Source: Cyrtodaria siliqua
Lineage: Eukaryota; Mollusca; Bivalvia; Adapedonta; Hiatellidae
Direction: 5' to 3'
NCBI GenBank assembly: GCA_037043455.1
Contig: JAWPHD010011472.1
Span: 1 to 64,000, forward strand
DNA length: 64,000 bases
The notes under the pieces: generated by a model
Database searches by the model: none
What the model was told of the DNA's origin: nothing
What the model saw: only the letters and a program-made list of their open reading frames with translations
Program-made: the position numbers and the translations under genes
In this document: piece after piece, positions 44,985 through 57,367 of the stretch
Position numbering within the stretch: position 1 is the stretch's first letter
How the letters are laid out: each line of letters opens with the position of its first letter

Positions 44985-45645
44985 GCCATGTCGAGAATAA
45001 GATTATCCTCGAACAGACTTCAAAATTGAAACTGGCAGATATTCACAAAATAGAACTGATAGAAATCAAAGATATTGTACATTGTGTAATAGTACCGACT
45101 TTGAAGATGAATACCATTTTACTTTAATTTGTCCTTTGTACGAACAATTACATATTAAGCTATATGTTAAACAATATTATTACAGACATCCAAGTGTTTA
45201 GAATTTTTATTCAGCTGATGCAATCTTCAAACCAGCAAGAGCTTTTTACGTTATCTAGGTTTGTTAGTGAAGCTTTTATTATTCGCAAAGCTGCAATGTA
45301 TAATGAGTAACAAATGTATGTTCATCCTCATTGGACATGACATGTAAACTATTAAAACTTAAAATAGTAACATCAACTATGTAATAGGAATAGTTAAATC
45401 ATTATAACAGGTAAATACGTGCGCCAGAGTGAATGTGTGAGACATTTTGGGGCGTCAGAATGAATGGGTGGGTTGTATGAGTGTATCGTATGTATGATTT
45501 GTGTGTTTGTACTTTTTCATTGTTTAATGTAAAAATTGAAGTGACCTGTCACATATTAACAAATGTAATATGTATTTATATGACAAGAAACATTTGTTGA
45601 AGTCATTAATAAAGAATATGTTCTTTTCTGTTCTGTTCCTTAACT
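44985..45645 (+). pseudogene. LINE C-terminal zinc-knuckle and 3' end
   Basis: Coding similarity includes KIETGRYSQNRTDRNQRYCT, LCNSTDFEDEYHFTLICPLY, then a stop and frameshift, and SRFVSEAFIIRKAAMYNE with a stop at 45308. The CxxC...H...C pattern with EDEYHF is the terminal zinc knuckle of several mollusc LINEs. A 3' UTR follows, with AATAAA at about 45609 and a (TTCTG)n tail, so the 3' end is complete while the 5' part is truncated, as expected for incomplete target-primed copying. Confidence 0.78.
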
Positions 45646-45649
45646 TTAA

Positions 45650-46790
45650 CAGTCACACACTCAGGCAGCGTTCATGCACACATGTTAGGAATCAAGTAAT
45701 TAAAATCGATTGCGAAATAATATTCACTAGGTCTGCATGCCTTTGAATGGGGATCCTATTACTTGCTAAACAACTTGTAACGGTATGTTTGAATGATTTG
45801 TTGTTCAACCGGTACCCGTATGTTAGTCTGGTTGCCTAAATTACGTTAAGAAAATCCTACGTGTATTGTGTTATTGTAGGTAAATATTTAATATGCCTAC
45901 ACACTTTTAACGTGTTGAATAATGGACTGTGGGTTATTTCTCAATTTAATTTTAACAAAACATACGCAGTACATGTTTAGCGTATACAAGTCTAATGTTG
46001 GAATTTGTAATCTATATTTGCTGGTGCCTTTTTTGAGGGTTTTTGGTGTAGGTATGTACTTAGAACGCATCGAAAACAAGTTAACAAATGATAACATTTA
46101 CAATGCTGATAGTATATCGACAAAAATGATTAACTGTGTATATAGCCTAGTGTTAAGGCTAAGGGATTGCCAATCCAAACGAAAGGTTCGAATCTCGTTT
46201 AGGCCATACGATTTTTCAGTGAATCGGCGTGTATTTTTGATGTTACTTCACAGGTAAAAGAAATAAAAAAACAGGTTCGCTATAAAACAGTGTCCATTTT
46301 CCCTCGGTTATTACCAGCCAGGGTCCGTTACAAGTCCAACCAGGATCAAGGTTACAAGGAGCAGCCGTGGTTAAGCGCCGTTTACTAGTCAAATTCCAGT
46401 ACATCAAAGGAGCCCGGTCCATGGCTAAGATTAAACCATAACACTTTTATTTAAAAAAACATGATCTATGGTATTTTATTACAAATAAACCTACTATGTT
46501 ATAAAAAAGTATTATGCAACACAGATCCACAGATGTATTTTACTAAAATATGGCTTCATTTGGGCATCAGTTGTAAAACATATAAAACCTACATTTTGCA
46601 CTAAAACCATTTAAATTGAATGATGTATAATGTCAACAGGGGCTTCTTTCAATAATCCGTGGAGAGTTCAACTCTAGTTTTATTTGTTTTGGCACTTTAA
46701 TTCTTGGAAGTTTGGAGGAAGTACAGGAGACATCAATGTATTAGCTCTTACATGACAGTGATGCTGTAAGCACCTTCTCTCAAAGATGAA
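45650..46790. other. Spacer with a tRNA-like segment
   Basis: TAGCCTAGTGTTAAGG (A-box-like) and AAAGGTTCGAATCTCG (B-box-like, about 46183-46198) lie about 35 bp apart at 46143-46200. This is probably a tRNA-derived SINE head. The 111-codon frame at 45922 runs through it and is not family-like. Confidence 0.45.
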
Positions 46791-46799
46791 ATATCCAAA

Positions 46800-48560
46800 A
46801 TCAGGAAATTACAACCGAACTATCATTATTCAAGTAAATAGACTCTGCTTTTTTCGTCCCAATACTCCCAACATATCCTCTTTGCAGTATTGATATTCTT
46901 TTGCGTTCGGATTGTTTCCAAGAAAATGTAGGGTGCTTGATGTCTTCATTTTCTTTTCGCGAATGCTTACTGTGTGCAAAAGACTTTAATAGTAAAGTTT
47001 TCGTCTGTATTACTGATGCAAAACAGGCATTTGATCGTGTTTGGCACGATGGTTTGTTTTTAAATGTGTCTGATCTTGGAATCGATCCCGATATTTTCAA
47101 GGCAATTGTTAACCTCTAAACGAACGTGAAAATTTGTGTTAGATTCAATGGCATATATTCTGAAAGCCTAGACGTTAAACAGGGTACCCGCCAAAGGAGG
47201 AATATCTAGCCCATATGTGTATCTAATTTACATAAACGGTATAATTCAAGAGCTAGATAATTCAGGTTTGGGATTTTGTATAATAGATATAAAGTGTGGC
47301 TGTCTGGCAGTAGACGACGACATGATCCTGATGTCTTTCTCATAAAACGGACTTGATAAAATGATGGACATTTGTTGGCAATATTCATGCAAATGGCGGT
47401 ATTTGTACAATCCAAATAAATGTGCAGTGGTTGTCTTTAATGAAAGTAAACGGGATTATGAAACAAGTAATAAAACTTGGAAAATTGGTCCTCACAAGGT
47501 GGAAGAAACATGTAATTTTTATATTCATCTTGGTATAAATTGTAATAAATATATGAATATAAAAACAAACGTAACTGAATTATCTGCGAGACTTCGACGT
47601 ACATATTTAAGCCTTTTAAACTCAGGTATACATGTAAATGGACTGCATCCGATGAATTTCTTAAAGATGTAAAAATCTATTGTACTTCCAAAGGCATTAT
47701 ATATCGATGTGAGTTATGGTGTGAACTGTCTCGAACTGATATTTTACAATTAAAGAGAGCTCATCGCTTTTGTATCAAATTCATGCAATCTATTCCTATA
47801 CAGTTTAGGACTGATATTTCGTTAAGTCTTATTGGAGCAAAAACATTAGAAAGCGAAAAAGAGTTTAGGTTCTTTGGTCAGCTATGCCGTTGTGTATATA
47901 CTAATGTAGTAAGAGACATCTTTCTTTTTAGACTTGTTCACTTTAATGTAAATCCGTTGGAGAAAAAAGGTTTTGTCCCTGACATTTATTGAATTTTACA
48001 TAAATATTCATTATTGAACTTTTATGAAAACATTTTGTTAACGGGTAGTTTTCCTTCAAAATGTGCGTGGAAGCGAGCCATCAGTGTGTGGTAAAGAGGA
48101 ATCCGATCGGAATTGCCGACTTCAATAGGAAAATAATTTAATATCGTTTTTACTTGTTAAATGCACGTTACAAGATATATGCAAACTATGGCAAATGTGC
48201 AAGGAGTTTCTAAAGTATAAAGCAAAATGTCAAACAACGATTGTTATTATATCAAAATTGTTTACTAATGGCACGTATACCCAAGCTTGTAATAAATGTA
48301 AGCGAGACGTCAGTGCGCTAGTAGAACATACGCTTTTCTTCATGGAAAAAGTTTTATACTAGGGTGGGGACTAGGGTAGGGACTGTGGTGTTTGAAGAAT
48401 TTATCTCTTTATCACCAAAACTTCATATCTTGACCATGATAGCTGGTCTGCAACCTTATGTAATGGATGACAATTGTAATCTATCATGTCTCAAAATAGC
48501 TGTAAATGCATTTGATATGGTGAATCGTGTGAATATTGAATCACGTTACGTTTAAATACA
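46800..48560 (+). pseudogene. LINE reverse-transcriptase relic, nearly full RT and C-terminus
   Basis: Frames in order show ENVGCLMSSFSFRECLL, VCITDAKQAFDRVWHDGLF (motif A), VKQGTRQGGISSPYVYLIYI after a shift (motif B), AVDDDMILMSFS (motif C, altered from ADD), KWRYLYNPNKCAVVVFNES, YIHLGINCNKYM, LPKALY, LKRAHRFCIKFMQSIP, RTDISLSLIGAKT and FGQLCRCV. This is a mollusc LINE of the broad Jockey/RTE-like grade. It has several stops and shifts, and 48364-48555 matches its extreme C-terminus only weakly. It encodes no working enzyme. Confidence 0.82.
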
Positions 48561-48686
48561 AATACTTTTTTAAAAAAACAACACGTTTTATCCTTGTGCA
48601 GTATTTTTTTATATCGCTTGGAATACGAAATAAGTAATGTGATATATCTACAATTGTTTGGATGCATATGCATTCATATATATTAC

Positions 48687-48882
48687 TAGGAATCTTTATG
48701 TGAGGAAGCTATCCAGCTGGCTTGCGGAACGTCGGTGGTTCTACCCAGGTGCCCGCCCGTGCACGAAAATTGCCCAGAGGGGCACCTGGGGTCTTCCTCC
48801 ACCAATGGAAGCTGGAAAGTCGCCATATGACCTTAGCTGTTGGTGCGACTATAAAATCCAATTCAATCAATCAATCAATCAT
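48687..48882 (+). mobile_element. Short interspersed repeat with (CAAT)n tail, copy 2
   Basis: Nearly identical to 19265-19456: AGGAATCTTTATGTGAGGA through GGTGCGACTATAAAATCC, with (CAAT)4. One visible substitution is CCCGGAGG to CCCAGAGG. Confidence 0.9.
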
Positions 48883-48989
48883 ATATATTATCACAATCTT
48901 AAGTGTGATTTTAACAATTTTGAGATTGATTATTAGTGATTCGACTGCAAATGTTGTATTAAGAAACGAAACATTATACATAAATTAGC

Positions 48990-49867
48990 TATTTCTAAAT
49001 ATAATGTATGTAATGTATGTCATTGTTATTAACTTATATGTCATGTTTGTAAACTTATGTACGTATTAATCATTATGATAAAAAGTAGATTGACCATTTT
49101 ACTTAGAAATGTTTTTTGGTGGCGAATGCACACACATTGGTAATATGGACCGTCAGTAAAGAGTTTTCATTTACTGGGACTGCATGTCTTGTAGTTTGAC
49201 TGTCAGCGAAGTGTTTTCATTTACTGGGTTGAAACGTGTCTTCACTCAACAACGGGTATCTATGTCATTCTTTGTTTAAAGTATGTGGTAGACAAACTAA
49301 GTTAAAGTAGTCAGCAATGAATTGCAACTATTAATAACTATTAAAAATCCGAGGTGGTGGATTAATAGTCATGCACATCTGTACTTAATATTCACATTAT
49401 AAGATATATGTTTATCATTCTGCAAGATTGTGTGAAATGGGTTGTACCGAGTACTATATGGTGCGATCATCACAACATTAGCAGTTATATAAATTCTGTA
49501 AGAAAACAATATGTGATGCGAAATATACTCAATGCTATAGGGTGTGATTGTCATAGTCTTAGGTTTGATCAACTGTGATTACGGTCCATGATCTTTTACA
49601 TTCTGCATAAGAGTGTGTGACGATGAACCGCTTATCATAGTTGCGTTATTTAACTTTATATAATATGCACAGTAATAATTAATATCATTGTGTATGTAAA
49701 ATATATGTTACATTACCTTTCATCAATTTAGATGATGTTGTGTTTCTTAAATCTATTATGTATGTCTCCTACTCTGGAGTAATTACAGACATAATTTACT
49801 AGAGTAAATAATGTACGTAGTATGTAGTCACTATTGTGCCATATTTCATCTTATGTATCATGCTTTG

Positions 49868-49924
<57 letters not shown>

Positions 49925-50185
49925 GTTTATCTTGTATTTGTAGTTATCCTTTCTGTATTGTTATATATATATGTATGCTTTCCAATTGGGAAGAAAATAA
50001 AAGATAAACCAATGATAGAGTTTAAGTAACATTTAAGAACAACATCATTTCAAGTATGCACCTATAACGAAACTAGTTACTTCTTTATAGCGTTTAACAA
50101 ATATGAAATAATATAAAAACAAAAGATATGTTGGCTCTATATGATTTTAGGATGCTACCTTCATATGATTTAAACATGCGATTGT
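48990..50185. other. Non-coding spacer with a GT microsatellite
   Basis: A (GT)n tract of about 21 repeats lies at 49875-49916. Two similar blocks (CAGTAAAGAGTTTTCATTTA, CAGCGAAGTGTTTTCATTTA) lie at 49152 and 49203. No gene seen. Confidence 0.6.
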
Positions 50186-50542
50186 TAAAGGGAGTACATC
50201 AGGCTTTGCATGGGGTTCTAGGAGTCTGACTTAAAACTGACAAATAATGGTATTTTATATTCTGATGAGCCTAAACATAATGAATGAGCTTACAAATGAT
50301 CCCTTATTTGCGAAGAAATTCATTCTGCACAGTAATATGTGCTATCCTAGGTGATGCACCAGGGTTAATTTCAGCCATTTATGTCCGATTCCGTCCTAGC
50401 TATATGGTGTATTTAAAGTTTAGACATTAACAAAATGGTTCCAACATCATATTATGATTGATGTAAGTGTTTTATCATGAATTGGAACTATTTTATAATT
50501 TAAGACATTTCTTGAAAAATCCTGATGTACCCCCTTTAACGA
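50186..50542. mobile_element. MITE family 2, complete unamplified copy (~357 bp)
   Basis: TTAAAGGGAGTACATCAGG and CCTGATGTACCCCCTTTAA form the terminal inverted repeat. Internally it matches 13972-14815 but has the GTAATATGTGCTATCC to GGGTTAATTT segment only once. TA or TTAA duplication cannot be distinguished, because the ends begin with it. Confidence 0.8.
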
Positions 50543-50879
50543 CACATTAACAAATAGTTAGTAGATTTCATTCTCATCCAATGTAGTCTAAGGAAGACTT
50601 CCTTGTCTATTTTCATATTTACAACACAACACATGACCTTCCGCTTACCCTTGTAGGATAAGGTTACAATGTTTACCTGACATTTTCCAATTTGTATAAT
50701 ATATGCTTTTAAATTCGCACGTACGTCAACTTTCGCAGTTCACATTGTTAGTGACCTAGTACGTTTACATTTTCTTATTTTGTTTGTATAGCAACATGTA
50801 AACAAGTCCTTAGGTGCGAATGGACAGGTTAGCTGTTTAACGCATAATTTCAGCAGTATCAACATATTTAATCCCTCCA

Positions 50880-51006
50880 AAACACTTCAACAGTCCATTG
50901 CCCAAGTAAGGCGGGAGTATACAACATCCAGGATCCAATCGGGAATCAAAACTGGGGCCTCTGCGACTAGAGCCAAGTATACTAACCACTCGGCCACCGC
51001 ATCACA
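50880..51006 (-). mobile_element. tRNA-derived SINE
   Basis: On the minus strand GCGGTGGCCGAGTGGTTAGT is a near-perfect A-box region of a Ser/Leu-type tRNA. CAGTTTTGATTCCCGAT is a B-box one or two changes from consensus. No anticodon stem of a working tRNA is apparent. Confidence 0.7.
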
Positions 51007-51139
51007 ATAGCATGATACAGATTTTAAATTGACATGATATTTATATTGCTTAAAGCCTGAGAAAAAAGATATTCGGATGATTTGATATTTATATTGCTTA
51101 AAGCCTGACAAACAAGAGCATCAAGAATTGCAGGGCAAT

Positions 51140-54115
51140 CCATAGTCCTTCACCGGCCCAGACAAACATTTTCCAGACATTTTCTATAATGGAGGTCAAA
51201 GATCAAGGTCAAGGTCACAATGCCCTTATTTTGGTACGCGACACACCGCTATCCCAAGATGTATTCACATACCACGTTTGATGTCTCTAAGTGTTACAGT
51301 ATTGAAAATACGGTCTGGACAAGCATTTCCTATGATAGAGGTCACAGGTCAAGGTCACAATGACCTTATTTTGGTACACGACACACTGATATCCCAAGTT
51401 GTATTCACATACCAAGTTTGGTATCTCTAAGTGTTATAATAATAAAAATACGGTCCGGACAAGCATTTTATATGGCAGAGGTCACAGGTCAAGGTCACAA
51501 TGACCTTATTTTGGTATGCGACCTATCGCTATCCCAAGATGTATTAACATACCAAGTTTGGTATCTCTAAGTGTTATAGTATTAAAAATACGGTCTGGAC
51601 AAGCATTTTCTATGACAGAGGTCACAGGTCAAGGTCAAGGACACATTGACATTATTTTGGTACGCGACACACCGCTATCCCAAGATGTATTTACATATCA
51701 AGTTTGGTATCTCTAAGTGTTACAGTATTAAAAATACCGTCAGGACAAGCATTTTATATGCATTTTACAGAGGTCACAGGTCAAGGTCACAATGATTTTA
51801 CTTTGGTACGCGACACACCGCTGTCCCAATATGTATTCACATACCAAGATTGGTATCTCTAAGTGTTATACAATTGAAAAAACGGCCAGGACAATCATTT
51901 TATATGACAGAGGTCACAAGACAAGGTCACATTGATCTTATTTTGGTACGCGATACACGACTTTCCCAAGATGTATTCACATACCAAGTTTGATATCTCT
52001 AAGTGTTATAGTATTAAAAATACGGTCCGGATAAGAATTTTCTATGACAGAGGTCACATGTCAAGGTCACAATGACCTTATTTTGGTACGCGACACATTG
52101 CTATCCCAAGATATATTCACACATTAAGTTTGGTATCTCTAAGTGTTATAGTATTAAAAATGCGGTCTGGACAAACATTTTTCTATGACAGAGGTCACAT
52201 GTCAAGGTCAAGGTCACAGTGACCTTATTTTGGTACGTCACACACCATTATCCCAAGATGTATCCACATCCCAAGTTTTGTATCTATAAGTGTTATAGTA
52301 TTGAAAATACGGTCTGGACAAGCATTTTCTATGACAGTGGTCACATGTCAAGGTCATAGTGACCGTGTTTTGGTACGCGACACACCGCTATCCCAAGATG
52401 TATCCACATACCAAGTTTGGTATCTCTAAGTGTTATAGTATTGAAAATACGATCCGGATAAGATTCTTCTATGACAGAGGTCACAGATCAAGGTCACAAT
52501 GACCTTATTTTGGTACACGACAAACCGATATCCCAAGTTGTTTTCACATACCAAGTTTGATATCTCTAAGTATAACAGTATTGAAATACGGTCCGGACAA
52601 GCATTTTCAATGACAGAGGTCACAGGTCAAGGTCACAATGACCTTATTTTGGTACGCGACCTATCGCTATCCCAAGATGTATCAACATACAAAGTTTGAT
52701 ATCTCTAAGTGTAATAGTATGAAAAATACGGTCCGGAAAAGCATTTTCTATGACAGAGGTCACAGGTTAAGGTCAAGGTCACAGTGACTTATTTTGATAA
52801 GCGACACAAAGCTATCCCAAGATGTATTCACATACCAAGTTTGGTATCTCTAAGTGTTATGGTATTGAAAATACGGTCAGGACAAGCATTTTCTATGCAT
52901 TTTCTATGACAGAGGTCACAAGTCAAGGTCACAATGATTTTATTTTGGTACGCGACACATCGCTGTCCCAAGATGTATTCACATACCAAGATTGGTATCT
53001 CTAAGTGTTATAGTATTGAAAAAACGGCCAGGACAATCATTTTATATGACAGAGGTCACACGACAAGGTCAAGGTCACATTCCCAAGATGTATTCACATA
53101 TCAAGTTTGGTATCTCTAAGTGTTATAGTATTAAAAATACGGTCCGGATAAGAATTTTCTATGACAGAGGTCACATGTCAAGGTCACAATGACCTTATTT
53201 TGATACGCGACACATTGCTATCCCAAGATGTATTCACATATTAAGTTTAGTATCTCTAAGTGTTAAAGTATTATAAATACGGTCCGGACAAGCATTTTCT
53301 ATGACAGAGGTCACAGGTCAAGGTCACAGTAACTTATTTTGGTACGAGACACACTACTATCCCAAGATGTATCCACATACCAAGTTTGGTATCTCTAAGT
53401 GTTATAGTATTGAAAATACGGTCCGGGCAAGCATCTTCTATGACAGAGGTCACAGGTCAAGGTCACAATGACTTTTTTTTGGTACGCGACATACCGCTAT
53501 CCCAAGATGTATTCACATACCAAGTTTGGTATCTCTAAGTATTATAGTATTGAAAATACGGCCCGGACAAACATTTACTATGCATTTTCTATAACAGAAG
53601 TCACATGTCAAGGTCAAGGTCACAAAGACCTTATTTTGGTAGGCGACACACCGCTATCCCAAGATGTATTCACATACCAAGTTTGGTATCTCTAAGTGTT
53701 ATAGTAGTGAAAAACGGTCCGGACAAGTATTTTCTATGACAGAGGTCACAGGTCAAGGTCAAGGTCACAATGACCTTATTTTGGTACGCGACACACCGCT
53801 ATCTCAAGATGTATTCAAATACCAAGTTTGATATCTCTAAGTGTAATAGTATTGAAAATACGGTCCGGACAAGCATTTTCTATGACAGAGGTCACAGGTC
53901 AAGGTCAAGGTCACAGTGACCTTATTGTTGTATGCGACACCCACTCTTCCAAGATGTATCCACATACCAAGTTTGGTATCTCAAAGTCTTATAGTATTGA
54001 AAATATGGCACGGACAAGTATTTCGGAAGGACGGACGGACGGACGGAAGGAAGGAAGGACGGACGGACGAACAGGGTGCAAACTTATAGTCCCTCACGGG
54101 ACCGATGGGGGACTA
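51140..54115 (+). repeat. ~140-bp satellite, about 20 copies, rich in AGGTCA half-sites
   Basis: Each unit contains CAGAGGTCACAGGTCAAGG, TCACAATGACCTTATTTTGG, TACGCGACACACCGCTATCC and CCAAGTTTGGTATCTCTAAG. Unit length is near 140 bp. The array ends with GGACGGACGGACGG and a flank (GGTGCAAACTTATAGTCCC, GATGGGGGACTAAA) that typically borders this repeat family. The many 60-100-codon frames are repeat shadows. Confidence 0.93.
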
Positions 54116-54214
54116 AAAAAAAATTTGGATGAATAAAGAAAACTGCTCGAACGATCAGGAAATGCTCAAAGCAGACTAGCATTTAATCAAAACCTTACAC
54201 AGACAACGACGTAT

Positions 54215-55552
54215 ATGGCAAGCCAATTGTCCAATAATTACGTGAACCCAGGTTCACGGTCGAAAAACTAGGATTAACGATCGATAAACTAGGTTTTTCG
54301 AACGTAAAACCAGGTTTATCGAATACTAACTTATATTTTCGAGCGAAAACATAGGATAACGGGCGTAAACCATAGTTTACGCTCGTGAACCCATGTTTAC
54401 GTTCGATAAACTAGGTTTCTCGATTGAACTAAGAATTTCGGTCGTTATCCTAAGTTCACGAGCGTGAAGCTATGTTTACGGGCGTGAACCTGGGTTCACG
54501 AGAGTGAACCATAGTTTACGAACGTGAACCTATGTTTACGACCGTGAACTTGGGTTTACGACCGTGAACATGGGTTTACGACCGTGAACATAGGTTCACG
54601 CTCGTGAACATAGGATAACGACCGAAAATCAAAGATTTGTTCGAGAAACCTAGTTTATCGAACGTAAACCTAGGTTCACGTTCGTAAACTATGGTTCACG
54701 CTCGTAAATCCAAGTTCACGGTCGTAAAGCTAGGTTCACGTTCGTAAACTATGGTTCACGGTCGTTAACATAGGTTCACGTCCGTAAACTATGGTTCACG
54801 CTCGTAAACCTAGGTTCACGCTCGTAAACTATAGTTCACGTTCGTAAACTATGGTTCACAGTCGTGATTGTCTATGCTCGTAAATCACAGATACCGGTCC
54901 GAAAGCATAGTTACAAGTCGATAAACCCGGTTTTACGAATGTGAACCTATGTTTACCAGCGTAAACCATAGTTTACGGGCGTTAACTATAGTTCACGGTT
55001 GTAAACATAGGTTTACGTCCGTAAACTATGGTTCACGCTCGTAAACATAGGTTCACGTTCGTAAACTATGGTTCACGGTCGTAAACTATGGTTCACGGTC
55101 GTAAACATAGGTTCACGGTCGTAAACATATGTTCACGGTCGTGAACCCATGTTCACGCCCGAAATTCATAGTTCTTTTGATAATCCTAGTATATCGACCG
55201 TAAACCATGGTTTACGTTCGACAAACTAGGTTTCTCGATTGAACTATGAATTTCGGTCGTTATCCTATGTTTACGAGCGTGAACCGGGGTTCACGAGCAT
55301 GAACCGGGTTCACGAGCGTGAACCATAGTTTACGAATGTAAACCTATGTTTACAACTGTGAACTTGGGTTTACGAGCGTAAACCTACGTTTACGAGCGTG
55401 AACTATGGTTTACGGACGTTATCCTATGTTTTCGCTCGAAAGTATAGGTTAACATGCTTTTACGTTCGAAAAACCTAGTTTATCGATCGTTAATCCTAGT
55501 TTTTCGACCGTAAACCTGGGTTCACGTAATTGTTGGACAATTGGCTTGCCAT
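54215..55552. mobile_element. 1.34-kb foldback element built of dyad units
   Basis: ATGGCAAGCCAATTGTCCAA at 54215 and its complement ending at 55552 begin inverted repeats that match for about 95 bp, including AGGATTAACGATCGATAAAC. Flanks are CGACGTAT (54207-54214) and TGACGTAT (55553-55560), an 8-bp duplication with one mismatch. The interior is about 60 units of ~20 bp of the form GTTCACGNNCGTAAAC joined by CTATG, CATAG or CTAGG. No open frame of note. Confidence 0.9.
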
Positions 55553-55559
55553 TGACGTA

Positions 55560-55670
55560 TGCACAACTCAGTGTAATTATACCCACGTTTTTGAAAAACC
55601 AGGGTATATTAAAATCGCCTCCGTTTGTCCGTCTGTCTGTTACCACATCTCCTCCTAAACCGCTGAACGG
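55560..55670 (+). repeat. Dispersed-repeat fragment at duplication edge
   Basis: TTTTGAAAAACCAGGGTATA, CGCCTCCGTTTGTCCGTCTG and CTCCTAAACCGCTGAACGG directly precede the 1.66-kb duplication. The phrase looks like the start of a widespread bivalve repeat, which continues into the duplicated part as AATTCAACCAAACTTAGGG. Confidence 0.5.
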
Positions 55671-57103
55671 AATTCAACCAAACTTAGGGTATGACTTCAC
55701 CATATGAAGACGGCGTGCAAGAGAAACGTTATTTTTAGCTCCGAGCCCAGGGGACATCAGGGAGGTCAAAAGGTCAAATACACTAAAAATTCAATTACAC
55801 AGAATTTTTTCCATGTTTGCACATAACTTGGAATATTTCATCATCTATGAAAGATAAACAACATATCAAACGATTTTATTATTTCTCAAACTCGGACGTC
55901 TGCCCGGGGGCCCAGGGTGTGAGGTGCGGGGGCAATTTGGAGGTCATCGGTTTGTAATTATTGCTAATTTGTTTCCTCCTACGTCATCGGTGAGGTCTGG
56001 GGGAAGGGGCACCGAAATAATTCAATTACAGTGTCATTTTTCCATACTTTTGCACATTAATTGGTATAATAGTCGTCTATGAAAGAGATTATTTACTATT
56101 TAAAACGTCTTCTCTGGAGTTGGAGGTGGTGGATGGTGGGGGTAGGGTAACAGTGGGTCAATTATTTGTTTAATTATGTTTCAAACGAACATTTTGATGA
56201 AGGGATTACAGTGTATAATAATGTTTTTCTCACGTATGTGTGTGTGTTGTGGTGGTGGTGGTGGTGGTGGAGATGAGTAGGGGGTTGGTGGTAAAGGTCG
56301 TCATAAGGTTCAATATACACAAAATATACACAAAATTCAATTACAGTGTCATTTTTCTATTATTGTTTTTTAACCTTGGCAAATATACAAGTATATTCTT
56401 CTGAAAATACAAAGCATATCAAACAATTTCAGCGTTTCCCCCTTAAATGTGTGCCGAGGTGCGGGGGAGTGGGGCTGGGTGGGGGTGGGGTGAGGGTTGG
56501 GGGAGAGAGGTAAATTGGGTCAAATATCTATTTTTCGTTCTCAATAACACGTAATGATTTTGAGAATATCAATATAATTTGCTCCAGGGTCATCATGGGA
56601 CTCTGGGATTGGGGTCAAAAGTTCAAATACACAAATACCCTAAACATGTTTTTCTTTATTTACAGTGTCATACATGTATACAGAAAAACATAAATAGTAT
56701 TATTTCTGATCTGAGTATCAAACAACGATCAAACAATTACATGTAAAATGGATACAGGGTTAAAGGGAATTGACCTGTTTGGCGAAAACATGGGTGTTTG
56801 CGATGGCGCGCCGTCGAATTTGTTCTAGTTATCTTTAATAATAGCATGCATCATATGGCCCAATGAAATGATCTGAACAAACGTTTAATGTGGTTTACAT
56901 ATCTAATGTAGTTTAAGTATCAAATATAGTTACATTTATAAAAACATAAAACAAAAAATAAAAAAAATATAAAATAAAACATGCTGAAATTTGCACATGT
57001 ATATTGTTAGAGTTAAACAAATCTAGAGTTTTGAAAAAAGGAAGCAGATCAAACCCGTAAACAAAGTTTAAACATGCCTACGTTTGTTAGTGTAGTATGC
57101 TTA

Positions 57104-57113
57104 TTTATATAAA
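57104..57113 (+). promoter_or_regulatory. TATA box of the truncated first-exon copy
   Basis: TTTATATAAA lies about 45 bp before the ATG, giving a start site around 57135. A second TATATAAGG at 57138-57146 is too close to the ATG to direct a leader containing it. Inferred from position only. Confidence 0.45.
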
Positions 57114-57154
57114 GATGTATAATAATTCTTTGTTCCTATATAAGGGCCAGCACA

Positions 57155-57367
57155 ATGGATGCAGCGTACGAAAATTCTGCAATTGAAAACAACTACAGCG
57201 CAATTGAATTGGGAAACATTTCTAAAGACGAAGACGTTTATGAGCAACTTGATACGACTGCGATAAGTGCTGTACAACAGGCGATAAATGGAATTACAAA
57301 ACGTCCATTGAGAATAGCTGGTGTCATCGGAATTCAACCAAACTTAGGGTATGACTTCACCATATGA
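57155..57367 (+). pseudogene. Truncated first exon of a type II membrane protein (copy 1)
   Basis: It opens MDAAYENSAIENNYSAIELG and follows the intact copy through KRPLRIAGVIG. It then crosses the duplication junction into unrelated sequence (IQPNLGYDFTI) and stops. The transmembrane segment and donor site are lost. With its own TATA box it could still be transcribed, giving a short cytosolic 70-residue peptide. It could also splice from a cryptic site, but neither is shown. Confidence 0.7.

Noticed and set aside
45922..46257. 111-codon open frame
   Set aside because: Crosses a tRNA-like SINE head, no recognisable motif, AT-rich composition.
54215..55552. Array of palindromes as an operator cluster or CRISPR-like locus
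   Set aside because: Inverted ends and flanking duplication identify a transposon; variable parts are 2-5 bp, far too short for spacers.
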